Below, piece after piece: positions 50,663 through 60,004 of a stretch of 64,000 bases of DNA. Under the pieces are notes generated by a model, which had not been told where the DNA came from, ran no database searches, and was given only the letters and a program-made list of their open reading frames with translations. This stretch comes from Actinacidiphila yanglinensis (lineage in GTDB: Bacteria; Actinomycetota; Actinomycetes; Streptomycetales; Streptomycetaceae). The position numbers were made by a program, and so were the translations under genes. The DNA is taken from positions 310,001 through 374,000 of the forward strand of contig NZ_FNVU01000002.1 in NCBI RefSeq assembly GCF_900107965.1, read 5' to 3'. The stretch's first letter is position 1. The number at the start of each line of letters is the position of its first letter.

Positions 50663-51790
50663 TCAACGTGGCGGCGGCGGCATCCCCGGAAGAGTGACGT
50701 GGATCCGGCAGCCGCGAGGTGATTCGGCCACCGCGATCCGGCCGCCGTGCAGATCCACCGCCCAGCGGGCGATCGCCAGCCCCAGTCCCGTGCCCCCGTC
50801 GGTGCCCGGATGCGAGCCGCGGTGGAAGCGGTCGAAGACCCGGACCCGGTCCTCCTCCGGGATGCCCGGGCCCTCGTCGCGCACCTCCAGGTCCAGGCTG
50901 CCGGGCGACGCCCCGCCGCGGGCCCGCACGGTGACCCGGCCGCCGGGCGGGCTGTGCTTCATCGCGTTGTCCACCAGGTTCGCCACCACCTGGTGCAGCC
51001 GCTCCGCGTCGGCGTACGCCACCAGTTCCGGCGGCGACACGTCCAGGTGCAGCGGCACGTCCGCGCGCGCCCGCGGATGGGTGCCGCGGGCCTTGCCGCC
51101 GTCGGCCCCCAGGCTGGCGGTCTTCAGTACGGCCGACAGGTACGGCCACACCTCGAACCGCTTCGCGTCCAGCCGCACCGCGCCGCTGTCCAGCCGGGAC
51201 AGGTCGAGCAGCTGGCTGACCAGCTTGCCCAGCCGCTCGGTCTGCTGGAGGGCCAGCCGCATCGTCTCCGGGTCGGCGGCCGAGACGCCGTCGACCACGT
51301 TCTCCAGCACCGCGCGCAGCGCCGCGATCGGGGTGCGCAGCTCGTGGGAGACATTCGCCACCAGCTCCTTGCGGTGCTGGTCCACCGCGGCCAGGTCGGC
51401 GGCCATCCGGTTGAAGGTCTCGGCCAGCTCGCCCACCTCGTCGCGGCGCACCAGGGCCACCCGGCGGGTGTAGTCGCCGCCGGCCATGGCCCGGGCCACC
51501 GCGGTCATCTCGCGCAGCGGCGCGGTCAGGTTGGTGGCGACGATCTGCGTGATCAGCAGCGAGGCGATGATCGAGAAGATGGTGATGACCCGTATCTCGG
51601 TGGCCGAGTGGATCGCCACCGTCACCAGCAGCGTGGTGATCATCACGGAGGCGATCACCAGTGCCTGGAGCGCCGCCTTGATCGAACGTGCCGGGTCCCA
51701 CGGCCGCATGGCCACCCACAGCTGGTGCAGCCACCCGCGCACCACCCGCCGGGCCGTCGGCCACGTCCGGCGGGCTCGCCCCGGGATCAT
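50663..51790 (-). CDS. Membrane sensor histidine kinase
   Basis: 375 residues. Two adjacent hydrophobic helices (about 35-55 and 62-82) leave almost no extracellular loop, so sensing is intramembrane or cytosolic. HAMP 'NLTAPLREMTAVARAMAGGDYTRRVALVRRDEVGELAETFNRM', H-box 'ELVANVSHELRTPIAALRAVLENVV', N-box 'VVANLVDNAMKHSPPGG' and G-box 'GTDGGTGLGLAIARWAVDLHGG'. It phosphorylates the OmpR-type regulator encoded directly upstream; the start overlaps that gene's stop as ATGA. Orphan signal; constitutive partner of kgd neighbourhood as I recall in other streptomycetes. Confidence 0.93.
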   Translation of the reverse strand: MIPGRARRTWPTARRVVRGWLHQLWVAMRPWDPARSIKAALQALVIASVMITTLLVTVAIHSATEIRVITIFSIIASLLITQIVATNLTAPLREMTAVARAMAGGDYTRRVALVRRDEVGELAETFNRMAADLAAVDQHRKELVANVSHELRTPIAALRAVLENVVDGVSAADPETMRLALQQTERLGKLVSQLLDLSRLDSGAVRLDAKRFEVWPYLSAVLKTASLGADGGKARGTHPRARADVPLHLDVSPPELVAYADAERLHQVVANLVDNAMKHSPPGGRVTVRARGGASPGSLDLEVRDEGPGIPEEDRVRVFDRFHRGSHPGTDGGTGLGLAIARWAVDLHGGRIAVAESPRGCRIHVTLPGMPPPPR

Positions 51791-52500
51791 GGTGCCGGGT
51801 TCTCCAGTGCGTAGCCCACGCCGTGCACGGTGCGGATCCGCTCGGCGCCGATCTTCCGGCGCAGCGCCTTGACGTGGCTGTCCACGGTGCGGGTGCCGGA
51901 CGCGTCGGTCCAGTCCCACACCTCGGCCAGCAACTGCTCGCGGGAGAGCACCGCCCGGGGCTGGTGGGCCAGGCACACCAGCAGCTCGAACTCGGTCGGC
52001 GTCAGGTGCACGTCGGCGCCGCCGACCCGGACCCGGCGCTGGGTGTGGTCGATCTCCAGGTCGCCGAGCTGGATGCTGGCGCCCCGCACCGTCGACGCGG
52101 CGTCCGCCGCCCGCTCCACCCGCCGCAGCAGCACGTGCACGCGCGCGGCCAGTTCGCGCATGGAGAAGGGCTTCGTCATGTAGTCGTCGGCGCCCACGCC
52201 GAGCCCGACCAGCATGTCCGTCTCGTCGTCGCGCGCGGTGAGCATCAGCACGGGCACCGGCCGGTCGGCCTGCACCCGGCGGCAGACCTCCAGCCCGTCG
52301 TAGCCCGGCAGCATCACGTCGAGTACCAGCAGGTCGGGCTGCCAGGCGTGGGCCGCGTCGACCGCCGAGGGCCCGTCACCCGCGGTGCGTACCTGGAACC
52401 CCTCTGCCTGGAGGCGCGCCGCGATCGCCTGCACTATCGTCTGGTCGTCCTCGACCACGAGCACCCTGCGCTGCGCGCCCGTCGTCTGTGCGCTGTCCAC
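51787..52500 (-). CDS. OmpR-family response regulator
   Basis: 237 residues. The receiver domain has acidic pocket 'VVEDD', phosphoacceptor D61 in 'LLVLDVMLPG', Thr in 'LMLTARDD' and Lys in 'YMTKPF'. The C-terminal winged helix includes 'VHLTPTEFELLVCLAHQPRAVLSREQLLAEVWDW...RTVDSHVKALRRKIG'. GTG start 52500. It is first in an operon with its kinase. Targets unknown. A 74-base gap separates it from the upstream spermidine-synthase-like gene on the same strand. Confidence 0.94.
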   Translation of the reverse strand: MDSAQTTGAQRRVLVVEDDQTIVQAIAARLQAEGFQVRTAGDGPSAVDAAHAWQPDLLVLDVMLPGYDGLEVCRRVQADRPVPVLMLTARDDETDMLVGLGVGADDYMTKPFSMRELAARVHVLLRRVERAADAASTVRGASIQLGDLEIDHTQRRVRVGGADVHLTPTEFELLVCLAHQPRAVLSREQLLAEVWDWTDASGTRTVDSHVKALRRKIGAERIRTVHGVGYALENPAP

Positions 52501-52574
52501 TTCCGATTCCGCCCCACAAGCTCGTCCGTTACCGGCAGCGTACGGGGCGGGCCGCCGCGCTGACTATGACGCCT

Positions 52575-53351
52575 TCACGCCTTGACGGCTACATGCACCA
52601 CATCGGGCACTCCGCGTGCGACCGGGATCTCCCGCGTGTGTACCCCGTCGTACCCCGCCCCTTTGAGTGCGGACTCGAAGGCGGCCGAGGGCTGCGCCGA
52701 CCACACGGCCAGGACACCGCCGGGGCGGAGCAGCTCCCGGCAGTCGTCGAGCCCGCTGGGACTGTAGAGACTGCCGTTGTTGTCGGTGACTGTCCAGTCC
52801 GGGCCGTTGTCGATGTCCAGACAGAGGGCGTCGTAGCCGCCCGCGGGGGGACGGGAATCGGGCGCGGCGGGCTCCTCGACGGGGGTGCGCGCCGCCCGCA
52901 GGAAGGTCACCAGGTCCGCGGTGACCAGCCGTACCCGCGGGTCGTCCAGCGCCCCGCCGGTGAAGGGCGTGAAGTGGCCGGCCCGGTGCCAGTCGATCAC
53001 CGCCCGCTCGCGCTCCACCACGTCGATCCGCCCCCAGCGCGGCTCCGCCACGGCTCTGGCCAGCGAGAAGCCGACGCCGAGACCGCCGATCAGCACGCTC
53101 GCCCCGGACCGTTCCGCCGGCAGCGCCTCCAGCGCGGCATCGACGAGCAGCCGCTCCGAGCGCCCGTCGGAGGTGTCCATCAGGAAGGTGCCGTTGGCGA
53201 TGATCTCCAGGTGCCCGCCACGCCGCCGCAGGACGGCCTCGCCGTACGGCCCGTCCCGCCGGTCCAGGACGACGGGCCGGTCCTCGGCGCCGGCGGACGG
53301 GGCCGCGCCGGGCCCGGAGGATCGCGCGTCCTGCTCGTTCGTCGCCGCCAT
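52575..53351 (-). CDS. Spermidine-synthase-like (PABMT fold) protein
   Basis: 258 residues. The SAM/dcSAM-binding fold has 'SVLIGGLGVGFSLARAVAEPRWGRIDVVERERAVIDWHR' (motif I and acidic residue of motif II), 'RVRLVTADLVTFL' and 'YDALCLDIDNGPDWTV'. This is a spermine/spermidine synthase-like domain without membrane segments; true polyamine synthesis is unproven since the catalytic DxGGGD-type signature is altered to GGLGVG. The first ~25 residues are Ala/Ser/Gly-rich. ATG 53351. It is divergent from a methyltransferase gene. Confidence 0.82.
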   Translation of the reverse strand: MAATNEQDARSSGPGAAPSAGAEDRPVVLDRRDGPYGEAVLRRRGGHLEIIANGTFLMDTSDGRSERLLVDAALEALPAERSGASVLIGGLGVGFSLARAVAEPRWGRIDVVERERAVIDWHRAGHFTPFTGGALDDPRVRLVTADLVTFLRAARTPVEEPAAPDSRPPAGGYDALCLDIDNGPDWTVTDNNGSLYSPSGLDDCRELLRPGGVLAVWSAQPSAAFESALKGAGYDGVHTREIPVARGVPDVVHVAVKA

Positions 53352-53498
53352 GACCTCAGTTTGACGGAGTCCGGGGCAAGCCGTGGTCACGCGTCGGCCA
53401 CTGCGCCACCCCCCGTTCAACTTCCGTACCGGAGGACTTCCCTTGTTCTGCGCCCGCAGATGGTCCGGGGGTGTCGGCCTCCGGCGTAGGTTCCGGCC

Positions 53499-54419
53499 AT
53501 GTCGCCCATTTTGAACAGCGCCATGGCGAAGCGGCTTCTGCGCCCCGCCACCACCCTCGTCGACCAGCGCGTGCAGCGCCCGGTCTCCCGCCTGCGCAAG
53601 GAACTGGACAGCCTGCGCAAGGAGGTGAAGGAGCTGGAGTCGCTGCGCAGTCAGGAGTACGCGGTCGGTCTGCTCTTCGACCGCAACGGACGCAGCGGGC
53701 CGCGGCTGCCCACCGCCGGGCAGATCGACAAGCTGGTGTCCGAGGTGGCGGCGGTCAGCGGCGAGGACGCGAAGATCGCCCGCCGGAACGTGACCATCGC
53801 CTTCCGCAACGTGATCGCCCTGGAGGCGCTGGCGGTCGGCCGGCTCGCCGGCTCCACCCAGAACGTCTGCGGCAAGCTCGCCACGGTGCCGCTGCTCAAG
53901 CCGCCGAACCCGGAGGTGCTGGAGATCGGCACGCTGTACGGGCTCTTCTCGGCGACCATGCTGCGGATGCTGCACCGGGCCGGCATCGAGCCCGAGCTGA
54001 CCATCGTCGACCCGCTGGTCGGCACCCAGCTCCAGCCCGGCGGCCTGGAGGGGCTCGACCCCACCGGCACCCCGGTACGGCTCGACGTCGTTCGCGCGAA
54101 CCTGGCGCTCGGCGGGAAGGCCGGCGAGCGGGCCCGGGTGCAGGTCGGCTTCTCCGGCGACCCCGAGGTCCGTGCGGCGGTCTCCGACCGGAAGTACGGC
54201 GTGATCGTCATCGACGGGGATCATTCCGCGCAGGGCGTCACCGAGGACCTGGAGTGGGCCGAGACCATCGCCGCTCCCGGGGCGATCGTCGTCCTCGACG
54301 ACTACGGCGACAACAAGTGGGCGGGCGTCCAGAAGGGTGCGGACGAGTACCTGGCCGGCTCCACCCGCTTCGAGCTGCTCGGCCGCGTCTCCACCTCCGC
54401 GTTTTTGCGGGCTGCCTGA
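53499..54419 (+). CDS. Class I methyltransferase with N-terminal coiled coil
   Basis: 306 residues. Residues about 20-55 form a short coiled coil ('QRPVSRLRKELDSLRKEVKELESLRSQ'). The SAM-binding core starts 'PEVLEIGTLYGLFSATMLRMLHRAGIEPELTIVDPLVG', followed by 'YGVIVIDGDHSAQGVTEDLEWAETIAAPGAIVVLDDYGD', the pattern of Methyltransf_24/O-methyltransferase-like proteins. The substrate is unknown. ATG 53499. It is followed by a 259-base segment with the dispersed repeat, then lon. Confidence 0.82.
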   Translation: MSPILNSAMAKRLLRPATTLVDQRVQRPVSRLRKELDSLRKEVKELESLRSQEYAVGLLFDRNGRSGPRLPTAGQIDKLVSEVAAVSGEDAKIARRNVTIAFRNVIALEALAVGRLAGSTQNVCGKLATVPLLKPPNPEVLEIGTLYGLFSATMLRMLHRAGIEPELTIVDPLVGTQLQPGGLEGLDPTGTPVRLDVVRANLALGGKAGERARVQVGFSGDPEVRAAVSDRKYGVIVIDGDHSAQGVTEDLEWAETIAAPGAIVVLDDYGDNKWAGVQKGADEYLAGSTRFELLGRVSTSAFLRAA

Positions 54420-54447
54420 CCCGCCCGGCTGCCCCGTCCTGCTGACA

Positions 54448-54622
54448 CGGGACCTTGCGGTCCGCGGTGCCTTGTCGCGCAGTTCCCCGCGCCCCTGGTT
54501 AGTGCGGGTCCCTCCGCGAAATGAGGGCAACCACCGAGGGGCGCGGGGAACTGCGCGCGCAACCCACCACCGGCAGGTGGTCCCTCGACCGGCAGGACGG
54601 GGCACCCTCGGGGGTCAGGGCA
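54448..54622. repeat. Dispersed intergenic repeat
   Basis: Same composite element as at 6119-6441: GGACCTTGCGGTCCGC, left arm 54476-54496 and right arm 54537-54557 (21-bp perfect inverted repeat, 40-base loop), then CCACCGGCAGGTGGTCCCTC. Confidence 0.85.
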
Positions 54623-54678
54623 CCCCCTGATCGCTGAGGGCGAACGCACGCCCGGGAACACCGGCGGAGCCCTTTGCA

Positions 54679-54697
54679 TTGAGTCAGGTGTACTCAA
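54679..54697 (+). promoter_or_regulatory. HAIR element (HspR operator) of lon
   Basis: TTGAGT-caggtgt-ACTCAA, an exact match to the core of the HspR inverted repeat CTTGAGT-N7-ACTCAAG, 22 bases upstream of the lon start. Confidence 0.88.
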
Positions 54698-54719
54698 CTT
54701 GCTTGCAAAGGGAGCGATC

Positions 54720-57143
<2,424 letters not shown>

Positions 57144-57260
57144 CCCTCCGGGGGTGGTGCGGTTCCCGGCCATGGCCGGGCGTACCTCCCCCGAGGGGGT
57201 GCGGCTGCCCGCCGCGGGGGTTGCTCGGCCCTCCCGGCCGCGGGCCGGTGGCCGGCTGAG

Positions 57261-57304
57261 CGCGCGGTTCCCCGCGCCCCTCAAGGGGCGCGGGGAACCG
57301 CGCG
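57261..57304. terminator. Bidirectional terminator built on the dispersed-repeat core
   Basis: A 21-bp perfect inverted repeat with a 2-base centre, containing GGTTCCCCGCGCCCCT, the same core as the dispersed repeats. It lies between convergent lon and the GH25 gene. Confidence 0.88.
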
Positions 57305-57347
57305 TTCGGGGCCGGTCGCCTGGGACGGGGCGCGGCCGTTGCGGGGG

Positions 57348-58226
57348 TCAGCCGAGGGCGAGCGCCTGGAGGCGGCTGAGGTCGCCGTTGAAGTAGTCCT
57401 GGTCACCGGGGAAGGTGCCGGAGTCCGCGTGCTGCCAGAAGGTGTAGTACGTGTAGCCGGCCGGCAGGGTGCCCGCGGTGGAGGCGTACTTGGCGATCCA
57501 GAACGGGCTGGTGGTGGCGAACCCGCTGTTGTTGCCGGTGCAGGTCGACCACCAGTCGTAGGTGGAGTAGATCACCGGGTAGACGGTCTCCTTGGCGTGG
57601 TACTCGTTCGCGAAGGCGTGGATCCAGCTGACCATGCTCGCCTGGCTCAGGCCGTAGCAGGTCGCGCCGTAGGGGTTGTACTCGATGTCGAGCGCGCCCG
57701 GCAGCGTCTTCCCGTCCGCCGACCAGCCGCCGCCGTGCGCGATGAAGTAGTCCGCCTGCGCGGCGCCCCCGGAGGTGTCCGGCGTCGCGAAGTGGTACGA
57801 CCCGCGGATCATGCCGACGTTGTACGAACCGTTGTACTGCTGGGCGAAGTCGGGGTTGGTGTACGACGTGCTCTCGGTCGCCTTGATGTAGGCGAACTTG
57901 CCGCCGTTCGCCCACGCCGTCGCCCAGTTCACGCTGCCCTGGTAGGAGGACACGTCCATGCCGGGGGTCTGGGTGGCCATCGGGGTGACGGTGCCGGCGC
58001 CCGCCGCGCCTCTCGCGCTGGAGCCCTCGTGGGCCGCGACCGTGGAGCCCATCCAGTCCAGTTGGGGGTGGGAGATGTGGCCGGCGCTCGGCGCGGTCGC
58101 CGCATGGGCCGCGCCGGGGGCGGTGAACGCCAAGGTGAGGAGGGAGACGACCAGACCGGCGAAAACTGCCAGTCGGGTCCGGGCCGAGCCGGTGCCGTGC
58201 ACGACGGAGAGGACTCCGTGGGACAT
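57348..58226 (-). CDS. Secreted GH25 lysozyme (N-acetylmuramidase)
   Basis: 292 residues. Signal peptide about 1-42 (hydrophobic core 'LAVFAGLVVSLLTLAF', AHA cleavage), a ~45-residue linker, then a GH25 domain: 'GMDVSSYQGSVNWATAWANGGKFAYIKATEST', 'GMIRGSYHFATPD' and the catalytic 'PGALDIEYNPYG' Asp/Glu pair, ending 'YYTFWQHADSGTFPGDQDYFNGDLSRLQALA'. It hydrolyses the MurNAc-GlcNAc bond of peptidoglycan outside the cell. ATG 58226 follows CTGGAGG; the longer reading to 58382 lacks a signal peptide at its start. It shares an upstream 15-bp motif with the amidase gene. Confidence 0.93.
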   Translation of the reverse strand: MSHGVLSVVHGTGSARTRLAVFAGLVVSLLTLAFTAPGAAHAATAPSAGHISHPQLDWMGSTVAAHEGSSARGAAGAGTVTPMATQTPGMDVSSYQGSVNWATAWANGGKFAYIKATESTSYTNPDFAQQYNGSYNVGMIRGSYHFATPDTSGGAAQADYFIAHGGGWSADGKTLPGALDIEYNPYGATCYGLSQASMVSWIHAFANEYHAKETVYPVIYSTYDWWSTCTGNNSGFATTSPFWIAKYASTAGTLPAGYTYYTFWQHADSGTFPGDQDYFNGDLSRLQALALG

Positions 58227-58388
58227 GCGTGCCTCCAGGAGGGGCAGGTGGGGGACTCGGCATGACCATGGTGTGGTCATGACAGAACTGACGGTACGTT
58301 GGGCGCTACGCGCGTGGAAAGAGGCGCCAGGAACCGCCGTTGGTCTACGCCTGCGAAATACTTGACGTGCTGCGGAAACCACCGTGCG

Positions 58389-58414
58389 TGAAGAAAACTT
58401 TCAGCCGTTGAAAG
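58389..58414. promoter_or_regulatory. MarR-type palindrome overlapping the shared hydrolase motif
   Basis: CTTTCA-gccgt-TGAAAG (58398-58414) lies 10 bases before the marR GTG. It overlaps TGAAGAAAACTTTCA (58389-58403), the exact 15-mer also found upstream of the amidase gene. It sits in the 198-base divergent gap between the GH25 and MarR genes. Confidence 0.55.
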
Positions 58415-58424
58415 CGGGAACCCT

Positions 58425-58916
58425 GTGACCCAAGCGAATCGAGCCGCGGGCGAACCCGGCGCCACCGGGGAGACGGACGCGCCCGCGGAGGGCGTGGCGG
58501 GCGCGCTGGAGCGCGAGTTGACCGTGCTCTTCCGCCGGGCCCGGGCCTCCTCGGCCGACCTGGCCCGCGCGGTGCACCCCGGCCTGGAGGCGGCGGCCTA
58601 CGGGCTGCTGGTGCGGCTTGCCGAGGCCGAACCCGAGCGGGCCACGGACCTGGCGGCGTACTTCGGCGTCGGCAAGGCCACGATGAGCCGCCAGCTGCGC
58701 GCGATGGAGGAGCTGGGCCTGGTCGCCCGCGAGCCCGACCCCGCCGACGGGCGGGCGTACCTGATGCGGATGACCGAGGAGGGCCGGGAGCGCTTCTCCC
58801 GGGTGCGGCGGCTGCGCCGCGAGCGCTACCTCGGGCAGCTCGCCGCCTGGGACCCCGCGGACGTCGCCGAACTCGCCCGCCTGCTGCACCGGCTCAACGA
58901 CACGCAGTCCGGGTAG
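58425..58916 (+). CDS. MarR family transcriptional regulator
   Basis: 163 residues. The winged helix is 'LEAAAYGLLVRLAEAEPERATDLAAYFGVGKATMSRQLRAMEELGLVAREPDPADGRAYLMRMTEEGRERF', flanked by dimerisation helices; ~25 disordered residues lie at the N-terminus. GTG 58425. It is divergent from the GH25 lysozyme, with a palindrome in the gap, suggesting autoregulation and possibly control of the lysozyme. The ligand is unknown. Confidence 0.9.
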   Translation: MTQANRAAGEPGATGETDAPAEGVAGALERELTVLFRRARASSADLARAVHPGLEAAAYGLLVRLAEAEPERATDLAAYFGVGKATMSRQLRAMEELGLVAREPDPADGRAYLMRMTEEGRERFSRVRRLRRERYLGQLAAWDPADVAELARLLHRLNDTQSG

Positions 58917-58949
58917 GGCCGGCGCCGGGGCGTGGCCGGTACCCGACGG

Positions 58950-59705
58950 TCACAGCTCCACCAGGACCGCCGTCGCGTCGTCGTGCTGCTTGCCGGCCGG
59001 CGGCTGCTCCGTCTCCAGCGCCCGCACCCGGGCGAACAGCCGCTCCGGGCCCGCCTTGCGCAGCAGGGCGAAGGTCCCCGCCCAGTCGTCCACCGCGAAG
59101 TGGTCCACCGCCCGGGTGGCGCCGTCGGTGAGCGCGGCCAGCGCCGTGACGTCCGCGCGCGGCAGCCGCCCGGCCACCGCGCGGGCCGCCACCGCCGGGT
59201 CGGCCGCGGCGGTGAAGAAACCGCCCTCGACGTTCCGCAGCGGCGCCATCCGCGCCCCCGTCGCGCGCAGCCGGTCGATCCGGTCGTCCAGCACGGCCGA
59301 CACCACGCCGCTGGTGTTCTCCACCAGCAGGACCGAGTCGGACAGCACCAGGTACTCCAGCTCGGCGTCGTCCCAGCGGGCGGCCACCACCGTGGCCTGC
59401 GGCGTCAGCCGGTGAGAAAGATCACAGGTGTCCCGATGCGCCTGCGCGGTCCGGGAGATGGCCTCGGCAAGGCAGCGCGTCAGGTCCGACTCCCGCTGCG
59501 CCACCGCGAGTTCGACCAGCGCCCCGCCCAGCCGCGCGGTGAACCACGGCACCGAGTGCACGCAGCCCCCGTTGTCGGGCGGTGGCGTCACGCCGTCCAG
59601 CACCACCACCACGCCGCCGTTGCCGGACGCGGGCACCGCCACCGCCGCGAAGTCCTCGTTGGGCACGCCGGCCGTACCGGGCTCGCTCGCTGTCTCGATC
59701 CGCAT
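58950..59705 (-). CDS. PP2C-type protein phosphatase-like protein
   Basis: 251 residues, a PPM/PP2C fold in reduced form: 'GVPNEDFAAV' (D18 metal ligand), 'VVVLDGVTPP' (D37), 'ALAALTDGATRAVD' and 'QHDDATAVLVEL' with terminal Asp ligands. It probably dephosphorylates Ser/Thr residues, or a regulatory relative, in the cytosol. ATG 59705 (MRIETASEPG) is preferred over one seven codons upstream. It is convergent with marR and divergent from the conservon; the 299-base gap 59706-60004 upstream holds no gene I can support. Confidence 0.85.
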   Translation of the reverse strand: MRIETASEPGTAGVPNEDFAAVAVPASGNGGVVVVLDGVTPPPDNGGCVHSVPWFTARLGGALVELAVAQRESDLTRCLAEAISRTAQAHRDTCDLSHRLTPQATVVAARWDDAELEYLVLSDSVLLVENTSGVVSAVLDDRIDRLRATGARMAPLRNVEGGFFTAAADPAVAARAVAGRLPRADVTALAALTDGATRAVDHFAVDDWAGTFALLRKAGPERLFARVRALETEQPPAGKQHDDATAVLVEL

Positions 59706-60004
59706 GGCCCCAGTCTCGCAGCTCATCGGTCGCGCGGCTCATTGGTCCGTACCGCGGGGCGCACCGGCTGGGCGCAGGCATCCTGCCGAAGTCGAACCGC
59801 ATCGGCCAGGGGCTTCGGGACCAGGCCGGATGGTGCCACCCGTGCCGGACTTGTCGGTCAACTCACCTGTGCGATTCACTCGTTCGAGTGTCCGGGAGAG
59901 GGACGCCTGGCCCCCCTCCCCACCGGCCTGCGAGGGTCGGAGGGTTTGCACGTATTCCCGGGCACGCCCCGGGGCCCCGCGACTCGTGATTGCGAGCACC
60001 GACA

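Noticed and set aside
52575..54605. 676-codon reading of the spermidine-synthase-like gene
   Set aside because: The first ~420 codons run antisense through the neighbouring methyltransferase and repeat DNA; only the part from 53351 matches a family.
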